From NCBI RefSeq assembly GCF_964340395.1, contig NC_135551.1, positions 22,962,503 through 23,026,502 on the forward strand: a stretch of DNA of 64,000 bases. Reading direction: 5' to 3'. The notes under the pieces are model-generated. The model saw nothing but the letters and a program-made list of their open reading frames with translations. It ran no database searches and had not been told where the DNA came from. The position numbers and the translations under genes are program-made. This DNA is from Glandiceps talaboti. Taxonomy: Eukaryota > Hemichordata > Enteropneusta > Spengelidae. Each line of letters starts with the position of its first letter. Position 1 is the first letter of the stretch. Below are positions 60,001 to 64,000 of this stretch, piece by piece.

Positions 60001-62094
60001 ATACTACTAAACCTATTTTATATTTGAAAAATACGACACGGTGAAAAGTACAGTAACATTTTGGAGTTTGAGTTGTTTAATTTTATGATTCAGAAACCAA
60101 TATTTTACTGCCACTGATACTACCAGATCCTCTGTCAATGCACACAGGCCTGAGGCATGACCTAACTTTGGTTGAGTTAGTAAAATACCTCAAGGTATTT
60201 AGGACACATAAATAGCAGCCCTTGTCATCAGCAGGGTTTGTAGTGGCCCAGGGCATATCAACTACTAAACATCATATCTTGGAGACAACTCCACAAAAGT
60301 GGTTATCTGTTAGACCAATGGAGATTAAAACAAAACTGTAGCTGAAAGTTAAACAGTTCACTTCAGAATATTAGACAAATCTGACTACCAAGCCTGTACA
60401 CAATGATAATATTTCAGCTTGAAATACTAATTGCCACAGTTGTAGTGGCAGATTTAATGTTTTGTACACAGTGGGAATGTAATTGGTAACAACGTCTTTG
60501 TTTTATGTTTAGACTACCAGTTATTTAGGACAAGCTGTACTGAGAACAGGTGTCAGGTGAATCTACCCAACAATAAACATCTACACATTACCATGCTTGA
60601 AGTTTCAACCAGATTACTTGCCCTTCAGATAGAGAAATAAATATCTCAACAAATAATGTTCAGGGAAACATGCATTTAAGTTGAACGCACAAAAACAAAA
60701 GTTTTAGGCCAAAAAAAGAACTGTTTCTGGTCAGGACATTTTGACTGAAGTGGTGCGAAGACGTTTTTTTTTTTTTAATTCTCAACAAACCTCTCACTCA
60801 GTCTACTATTTATGGCAGTTACACTTCTTTTTATTTAGTACTTTTGACCAAGTGTGTATGTACTGTGTATTGTCAAGGTGCACCAGAGGTATATGTACTG
60901 TCGAGGTACACAAGAACACAAGAGATGTCATTTGCTTGTTCATGATTGGCTTTGCAGTTGTCTTCACTGAAGTAGGGAGGGTTATTTTTGTGTTTTCCCC
61001 CCAGATCTGCAGATTACATGTGCTGGACAAACATGAAAAAAAAAACTTTACATCTTTACATCTATCAAACTTTGTCATATAAAAGCTTGTTCCTGGTCAT
61101 TATGAAGTAAAGAATGAAATTTGGAGTTCACCGTCTTCTTTTCTAGGAAATGAACAATCTTTTAAATTTCCCCCGTATAAGTATTTCAACTTCTGTTAAA
61201 GAAATGCATATGGCGATCCCCGATTTTTTCTTGATTTTACTTGACAATGGGTTCGGGATCCTTGAACAAAGTGACACCAAAAGTTGAAGATTTTTTTTCA
61301 GGGGAGTAAATATATAAGAATAAAAAAGTTCCTCAGTACTCACAAGGTCTGGGTTGGTGTCTAGGACTATCAGCAGATACACTAGATTTAGACGGGCTAC
61401 TTGTACCAATGCTGCTAGAATCTTTACCACTACTATCATTTGTGGACGACTGCATCTCTTCATCTGTTACCGGGACAGCGCCATCTGGTGAATCCACACC
61501 ACTATCTTGCATTATCATGGCTGTCTCTGATCGACCCGGCAAATCAGGAGAGGAGTCGCTGTCTTGAAGTATTGTGGTTGTCTCGGGTCTACCCGGCAGT
61601 TCTGTTAGTGTGTCTTCTGATGCCATTTCTTGAGATGTATCTAGATTGAAAATAAACATATTTAGAAAAGTATGAATTTCATCTGGACTGGCACGAATCC
61701 ACCAATCATTGGCTGAGAACCTTTTTTGGGCTTATCTTGATAATGTTCTCTCAGTATGCACAGGAAAACGAATTCAATATTTTACCTTATTCAAGTGTCA
61801 GCCAGAAAATGTGTGCAGATTCTTACAGGGTATTAAATCTACCTGCTGTGAGAGATTATGTAAGTGCCTTCCCCATATGTGATGTGGATTTCAAGAAATC
61901 AGTGTCTGTGGACAGTAGCAGATAATCATGTGTTCTGATCGATGCAATCTTTATCGCCTAGAATTATCTATGTGTGTTGAGCCATTGCCACATAACATGT
62001 AGTCTACCTGTAGTTGCTAGTTCCTTGGGCAATTCTGCTTTCTTTAAAAGTGACAACAGGTCACATAGTGCCAAAGGTGCTGTCTGGGGCATGC
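41503..62094 (-). CDS. MAP7: MAP7/ensconsin-family microtubule-associated protein
   Basis: Ten minus-strand exons splice with matching phases (positions in the exon entries) into about 1,123 residues, starting at the first visible ATG; true N- and C-termini are uncertain. Family knowledge: MAP7 proteins coat microtubules through an N-terminal basic helix and recruit kinesin-1 through a C-terminal helix. Seen here: an acidic Ser/Thr-rich head (29-127), the microtubule-binding helix (about 129-215, with RRAAVEERRQRLEQQDKERK and RRSWTG), a Ser-Pro linker with SPSSRQLRSRSLDRK (380-395), a Thr/Pro/Lys-rich linker with 18-residue repeats (about 553-609), a long Glu/Arg helix (661-800) ending RIEEIMKRTRR, then an acidic tail of DENQ repeats (840-957). 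It is longer than vertebrate MAP7 proteins (roughly 700-850 residues), mainly in linker and tail. No paralogue assignment is possible. MAP7 identity is secure; exact ends and cassette exons are not. Confidence 0.88.
41935..42745. repeat. MAP7: Intronic tandem repeat, about 120-bp unit x7
   Basis: Degenerate copies of GTATGTGATGTCTACTCTTT, GTGCTATGTTTGAATGAAAT, CACATGGCTGTATAGA and ACTGTTCTGTACAAACACT recur near 41938, 42080, 42200, 42320, 42440, 42560 and 42690. The array ends within 10 bp of exon 9's donor. Confidence 0.85.
42754..43622 (-). CDS. MAP7: MAP7 exon 9: end of kinesin-binding helix and acidic repeat tail
   Basis: Enters in phase 0 with RIEEIMKRTRRG, the most recognisable MAP7-domain end, then GARTDDKKSEDEK. 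From about codon 50 to 165 it encodes degenerate repeats built on TSSDENQPxT and SPDENQ, strongly acidic and disordered. A Ser/Thr-rich end follows (ETSSNETLTVTRTVTEKQ). Leaves in phase 2 at a good donor, ACAAG|GTATGT. The mirrored plus-strand frames here are shadows of this repeat. Confidence 0.9.
43804..43908 (-). CDS. MAP7: MAP7 exon 8: coiled coil
   Basis: Thirty-five codons, phase 0 at both ends, acceptor ACTTACAG, donor AAAG|GTAAAA. KAEAEQKAKEEAEKRK through REEEERDARRK is part of the continuous charged helix. Being symmetric, it could be skipped without a frameshift. Confidence 0.88.
44176..44356 (-). CDS. MAP7: MAP7 exon 7: coiled coil
   Basis: Acceptor TTTCTACAG, donor CAA|GTAGGT. 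After one base completing an Arg codon it encodes 60 residues that are almost entirely Glu, Arg, Lys, Ala and Gln (for example EEEAIRIAEEHRRAEEERLR), a stable single helix typical of the MAP7 domain. Confidence 0.88.
44910..45769 (-). CDS. MAP7: MAP7 exon 6: disordered linker and start of kinesin-binding helix
   Basis: Acceptor ATTTCAG, phase 0 entry with RPLSPGLSPS; donor TTGAG|GTATTG, phase 2 exit. The first 250 codons are Ser/Thr/Pro/Lys-rich. At 45165-45335 an 18-residue unit (PKTPTGLKVS plus eight variable residues) repeats three times at DNA and protein level. The last 33 codons (EEAAKAALAERRRLAKEQ onward) begin the charged helix continued in exons 7 and 8. Confidence 0.9.
46250..46460. 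repeat. Minisatellite resembling family P core
   Basis: About five imperfect copies, period 30-40 bp, of TATGACCTAAGGGGTCTTGT followed by CACTACnAATA. The unit closely resembles the inner arm of palindromic element P (GTGACCTAAGGGGCTTTGTC at 40580). Confidence 0.7.
47166..47227. other. Near-perfect hairpin with TC loop
   Basis: GTGGGCTTGTTTTCTATGAT / ATCACAGAAAAGAAGCCCAC gives a 23-bp stem with two mismatches around a 16-base TC-rich loop, inside the MAP7 intron. It is the size of a short hairpin RNA but may be a small inverted duplication. Confidence 0.55.
47665..48025. mobile_element. Terminal-inverted-repeat element T, copy 2
   Basis: CCACACAGCCTGTGAACTCAG at 47699 is mirrored, more diverged, by GCATGCTGTGTGGAA at 47976; outer blocks are TATGGCTGGCATTCC and ACTTGCCAGGCC. 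Internal GAAGCTGATTGGTTGATAA is inverted relative to copy 1 (AACCAATCAGCTTC). Confidence 0.72.
48780..49310. repeat. Tandem repeat, 142-bp unit x3.7
   Basis: CATCTCAAAACTGTACCTGT recurs at 48797, 48939 and 49079, with a degenerate fourth copy at 49222. The unit also holds TTGGCTAATATATTATATGT and ACCATCAGTCTCTAAAACTA. Copies 1-3 are nearly identical, so the expansion is recent. Confidence 0.92.
49425..49620 (+). repeat. Dispersed repeat Q, copy 2
   Basis: Same ordered blocks as 25340-25545 (GATTTTACAGTCTTCA, ACTAATTTTTACTAATTA, ACATTGTGTTCATGTAC, GCATTTTAGTCACTAC, GCGAAATTAG). Confidence 0.75.
49640..49936 (-). mobile_element. tRNA-derived SINE, copy 2 (intact-looking)
   Basis: Minus-strand order: GGGGGTTGTCGGTGGCCGAG, A box TGGCCGAGCGGTTA (49911-49924), B box GGGTTCGAACCC (49871-49882), then a tRNA-unrelated body with TTTTCCCCGGGTACTCCGG and TTTCCTCC, and a 3' tail of ATT repeats (49639-49669). 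Both promoter boxes match the consensus better than in copies 1 and 3. Confidence 0.92.
49950..50465. other. Intronic non-coding
   Basis: No exon or repeat recognised between the SINE and the inverted-repeat element. An 86-codon plus-strand frame has no supporting splice or domain signal. Confidence 0.4.
50470..50827. mobile_element. Inverted-repeat element R, copy 1
   Basis: Left CCATTTCATGTTAGTGTTCA, CTGGCTCT and GATACAACCATG are mirrored at the right by GTTGTATC, AGAGCCAG and TGAACACTAACATGAAATG. Arms are about 90 bp with a roughly 180-bp interior holding GACATGCAGGTACCAATGTT. No coding capacity. Confidence 0.85.
51318..51835. mobile_element. Inverted-repeat element R, copy 2, with internal microsatellite
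   Basis: Same family and orientation as copy 1: left TTTGATACAACCATGTAGAA and right TTCTGCATGATTGCATCAAA, with interior ATATGCAGGTGCCAATGTTT and AAGAAACTGTATTCATTCA. An ACACT pentanucleotide array replaces part of the left interior at 51398-51581. Confidence 0.85.
51398..51581. repeat. CTACA pentanucleotide microsatellite
   Basis: More than thirty CTACA-type repeats with a few CTTCA and CTACG variants. It begins where element R reads TGCACACACTAC, so it seems to have grown from element sequence. Confidence 0.92.
52425..52945 (+). repeat. Dispersed repeat S, copy 1, interrupted
   Basis: Shared in order with 63245-63540: TTCAAGAAAA, TTTTAGAATCCAATATGG, CCACCAAATAT, then AAAGTTTGGAGA, ACTTTGATnTTCA and TCTCC. 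TTTTAGAATCCAA is locally duplicated (52531, 52558). The copy is split by a roughly 200-bp insertion at 52596-52796. Confidence 0.72.
52596..52796. mobile_element. Small inverted-repeat insertion nested in repeat S
   Basis: The ends are inverted: GTTAATCGCAGTG and TGTGTGCCCTCTAAC at the left, GAGGGCACAC and TGGTGTTAAC at the right. The body (GCGTCACTAGAAATTGTGTA, GTCAGTGGCATGTCAAATT) recurs at 26085-26115. It is absent from the second copy of repeat S, which suggests an insertion. Confidence 0.65.
52946..53689. other. Intronic non-coding
   Basis: No exon, RNA gene or repeat structure recognised. Confidence 0.4.
53690..54045. repeat. Tandem repeat, about 84-bp unit x4
   Basis: Four copies of ACATAATGACTTCATTTGAG, TATAGTCAAATAGT, GACATAGTGTAATCACTCCC and CATTGTGACCAATCAGTTT. 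Each of the first three copies carries an intact CCAAT pentamer. Confidence 0.9.
54590..54765 (+). repeat. Dispersed repeat, copy 2
   Basis: Matches 6120-6300: AGAACAGTGTCCA, ACACAAATCAG, CTGACCCTATT, AACTCCCTGGCTTG, ATACAAATG. Confidence 0.6.
54946..55091 (-). CDS. MAP7: MAP7 exon 5
   Basis: Acceptor TGTCACAG, donor AAGG|GTAAGT. Forty-eight full codons after two phase bases: SLRPHSSQSDLGVASRTPPA, then SPSSRQLRSRSLDRK and SKSHENISR. The basic Ser-Arg stretch fits the linker after the microtubule-binding helix and offers many phosphorylation sites. Confidence 0.85.
55158..55218. repeat. CAA microsatellite
   Basis: About 60 bp of CAA/ACA trinucleotides with a few interruptions. Confidence 0.9.
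56187..56332 (+). mobile_element. tRNA-derived SINE, copy 3, degenerate and truncated
   Basis: GTTTGTCGGTGACCAAGTTG, TTAGCTCATATGCCTCTT, AGTTTGAACCTG, GGCTGGGTTTCAGTAAA, GGTGATGCTTGTTTGACCCT align in order with the head of the SINE at 49936-49640 read on its own strand. The B box is mutated, and the 3' half after ACCCTACTG is missing. Confidence 0.78.
57018..57060. repeat. CAA microsatellite
   Basis: About fourteen CAA units. Confidence 0.92.
57315..57500. repeat. Tandem repeat, about 37-bp unit x5
   Basis: Degenerate copies of TTGGTTGTCATGACTACAAA with CTGATG spacers in the intron upstream of exon 5. Confidence 0.8.
58732..59260 (-). CDS. MAP7: MAP7 exon 4: end of microtubule-binding helix and Ser/Pro linker
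   Basis: Acceptor TGTTGCAG, phase 0 entry with ERKEAILRRSRERSETAKEA, then RRSWTG, which matches the basic-aromatic end of the MAP7 microtubule-binding region. Then Ser/Thr/Pro/Gly-rich sequence with RLSTSVSNV, RLSMSSS and RYKRWRASSPLKL. The likely donor is ACAG|GTTTTA (phase 1, fitting exon 5), which is weak; reading through it ends after five residues at a stop (58718), a possible short isoform. Confidence 0.85.
59637..59800 (-). CDS. MAP7: MAP7 exon 3: microtubule-binding helix
   Basis: Acceptor TTTCAACAG, donor CAAG|GTGAGA. Two bases complete a Phe codon, then 54 codons encode a charged helix: LSEAALKAKLEQENTVREKQ and, at the end, RRAAVEERRQRLEQQDK, the signature of the MAP7 N-terminal helix continued in exon 4. 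Confidence 0.9.
59801..61343. other. MAP7: MAP7 intron 2
   Basis: Mostly plain AT-rich DNA. At 60868-60912 it holds GTCAAGGTGCACCAGAGGTA and ACTGTCGAGGTACAC, isolated relatives of the minisatellite unit at 62105-62246. Confidence 0.55.
61344..61640 (-). CDS. MAP7: MAP7 exon 2: acidic N-terminal head
   Basis: Acceptor TTTTCAATCTAG, donor CCTT|GTGAGT. It is 297 bases, phase 1 at both ends, encoding TSQEMASEDTLTELPGRPET and an imperfect internal repeat (LPGRPETTTILQDSDSSPD / LPGRSETAMIMQDSGVDSPD), then Ser-rich SSPSKSSVSADSPRHQ. The in-frame Met at the fifth codon could start a shorter isoform. The exon could be skipped without a frameshift. Confidence 0.82.
62008..62094 (-). CDS. MAP7: MAP7 candidate exon 1
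   Basis: Acceptor ATCTCATGCAG, donor ACTACAG|GTAGAC; 87 bases, phase 1 at both ends, agreeing with exon 2. Encodes MPQTAPLALCDLLSLLKKAE and LPKELATT. An ATG two bases into the exon may be the start, or it may be an internal exon with more upstream. No conserved motif supports it, only phase and splice signals. Confidence 0.5.
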
Positions 62095-62104
62095 CTGCAT
62101 GAGA

Positions 62105-62246
62105 TACATTGGTACACCAGAGGTACTGTCGAGGTGCACCTAAGTTACATACTGTCAAGGTGCACCAGAGGTACTGTCGAGGTATACCAGAGGTACTGTC
62201 AAGGTGCACCAGAGGTACTGTCAAGGTGCACCAGAGGTACTGTCAT
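62105..62246. repeat. Minisatellite, 22-bp unit x5-6
   Basis: Units of AAGGTGCACCAGAGGTACTG + TC with C/A variants (TCGAGG, TCAAGG). The array ends about 10 bp from the candidate exon 1 acceptor. Both strands are open across it, giving spurious repeat peptides. Confidence 0.9.
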
Positions 62247-63239
62247 CCTCGGCTTTTGTTCAGCCACCTTCCAAGCACAGATTTTGGTCTTAATACAACT
62301 TACAAGACTACATGAAATCATCATAATATAATCTCATTTTAGGTTTCAATACTGAACAGTTGGGTGCTTTCGTAAGAATATGTTGAGAATGAGAGAACAC
62401 TGTCAAGAAACCCAGCAAAGTTTGAGCTAAGGAATCACAAATGGCGCTGAAATTTGGCCTTACAAAACAATGACATGACATGACAACAAAAAAAGTGAAA
62501 CCAACACAGACCCATAACATACCTGAAACTAACAGCTTCTGTATATATCATCCAACATCATGAACAAAAGGAATGACGCAAAAAGAAACATATACAATAC
62601 CATTTGTGTGATAATTATTTCTAGCAATAAATCTGAATGCCCTCTACCGCGAGTTCTATTGTTGACACAATATGGGTTATAGGGATGTACCCTATTGTTC
62701 AATTCACAATATATTGCTGGTATACATGTACAAATGTAGTTTATTCTCGCTATTTTACTCCTCTACCACACTACATGTATAAGTACATTCCCGTAAGTAT
62801 TTGGCCTAGAAAATACTAGCATGATGTTAGTAAATTATTGTTACCATAGATTTCATTCTGACATCATATCAACTGTCATGGTTTCCACAATATTGCAGAG
62901 TAACAATAACAAAAAATCGCTGAGAGCAATTCCAGCACAAAAATTAAAAAAAAAAAAAATAATAATAATTGTATTGTTATGTAAATTAAGAATCTATTGT
63001 CATCTACAAAACATACATGTTACTGCACATCACTATTTACATGTACTAATACTGCTCTTAAGTAATCTGTTAGTGTGTCACATACTAACAATCACCATGC
63101 TACATTGTACATAAAAATAACCCTCTCTTTAACCTTGGTGAATTTGTGTGATGTAAATTTGTATCAGTTACTATACATCATGTAACATCATGATGATGTA
63201 CATCATCCACCATCCATCATAAATTCCCATCGTTCAACA
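62247..63239. other. Non-coding, possibly MAP7 intron or 5' region
   Basis: No CpG-rich promoter or further exon was recognised. A-rich tract at 62943-62970 and ATGATGTACATCATC palindromes near 63190. Confidence 0.4.
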
Positions 63240-63244
63240 TGAAA

Positions 63245-63540
63245 TGTCACTTTCTTCAAGAAAACTCCAACCCGTTCTCAGTAAAATTCAAGGACAAAAA
63301 TCTTGGATCACAGTACAGGTTATTTAAATAAAGGTAAATGTGTTATCAAATTTCAGCCATTTTAGAATCCAATATGGCCGCCAAATATGGAAAAATAAGA
63401 TTGAAGGTGGTGAAACCCAAATTTCTTTTTTTATTATTTCTAAAGAACTAAGCAAGCTTTAAGTTTGATGGCAAAGTTTGGAGAGATTTTATGAACTTTG
63501 ATATTCACTAAAATATCTCTCCGGGGCACATTATTCCTCA
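63245..63540 (+). repeat. Dispersed repeat S, copy 2
   Basis: Uninterrupted relative of 52425-52945: TTCAAGAAAACTCCAA, TTTTAGAATCCAATATGG, CCGCCAAATAT, GCAAAGTTTGGAGAGATTTT, ACTTTGATATTCACTAAAAT, CTCTCCGGGGCA. Confidence 0.72.
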
Positions 63541-64000
63541 AAGGGCCAAACTAACTATAGTCTTTGATTTCATTTCGAAATACATGTATTATTGTTAGTT
63601 ACCCACACTACTGAAAATATGGAATCAAGTCCACCTACTAATAATGAAAATTTACCTGTGTTAACCAATATATCGATTTTAAATTTTTGTTTCAAACACA
63701 AACTTTAAAATTGTTACCTAACATTTTTGACTGTACTACACTTCAGTCTTTGTCAACAGATTGACCCATTATTCAGAACATGTGACCTTACCAAACCATG
63801 AATCACCAGGACATTCTGTTGGCACTGACAAAGTGAAAATCATATTCACTAAAACCAGACACTTTGAACTTGAGGGAGTAAAGGAAGGAAGCTGTTCATG
63901 TCCAATCCATCAGATTACCCAAAATGCAATATGATTTGTATGCACAGAGATCGACCAACACACAGCATGGCAGATTACCCAAAATGCGATATGATTTGTA
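63541..64000. other. Non-coding edge of window
   Basis: No exon seen. CAGATTACCCAAAATGCAAT and ATGATTTGTA occur twice at 63910-63940 and 63971-64000, a short direct duplication running into the window edge. Confidence 0.45.

Noticed and set aside
62105-62246. CRISPR array or coding repeat
   Set aside because: Units of 22 bp are contiguous with no spacers, and both strands are open only because of the repeat.
1-64000. Autonomous transposon genes (transposase or reverse transcriptase)
   Set aside because: No frame showed recognisable catalytic motifs; all mobile elements seen look non-autonomous.

Overview
This window reads as AT-rich, intron-rich animal nuclear DNA. The few genes are split by GT-AG introns, CpG is scarce outside a few spots, and spacers are filled with microsatellites, minisatellites, foldback elements and a tRNA-derived SINE family. 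The palindrome TACATGTA and its tandem form recur throughout, an impression I associate with marine invertebrate genomes (hemichordate, amphioxus or lophotrochozoan type). The sequence does not fix the species. I saw no bacterial, viral or transposase/reverse-transcriptase coding region.

Two protein-coding genes are well supported, both on the minus strand. (1) A MAP7/ensconsin-family microtubule-associated protein runs from about 62.1 kb down to at least 41.5 kb. Ten exons (62008-62094, 61344-61640, 59637-59800, 58732-59260, 54946-55091, 44910-45769, 44176-44356, 43804-43908, 42754-43622, 41503-41636) join in compatible phases to give about 1,123 residues. They contain the N-terminal microtubule-binding helix, a Pro/Ser/Thr/Lys linker, the long Glu/Arg-rich kinesin-binding helix ending in RIEEIMKRTRR, and an acidic Asp-Glu-Asn-Gln repeat tail. 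A candidate terminal exon (35672-36019) with a poly(A) signal near 35430 follows, but its phase does not fit the last certain exon. The true 5' end probably lies outside the window. (2) A single-exon trophoblast-glycoprotein (TPBG/5T4)-like leucine-rich-repeat membrane protein lies at 29797-31017, with a promoter-like CpG/CCAAT cluster near 31.3 kb. A third, tentative gene end on the minus strand is suggested at 994-1563.

Layout: 0-2 kb, possible gene end with a CpG-dense islet and a CATA/CA microsatellite; 2-29 kb, gene desert with foldback and MITE-like elements, a SINE and minisatellites; 29.8-31.4 kb, TPBG-like gene; 31.4-35.4 kb, microsatellites, a tandem array and an unexplained 184-codon plus-strand frame; 35.4-62.1 kb, MAP7 gene whose large introns carry tandem arrays and repeat insertions; 62.1-64 kb, minisatellite and a dispersed repeat.

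The strongest non-genic signals are a palindromic element family (near 14.2, 38.3 and 40.6 kb) whose core resembles a minisatellite unit at 46.3 kb; two copies of an inverted-repeat element, one carrying a 180-bp pentanucleotide microsatellite; a repeat apparently nested in another at 52.6 kb; and three SINE copies of different ages. No new defence, secretion or biosynthetic system was found.
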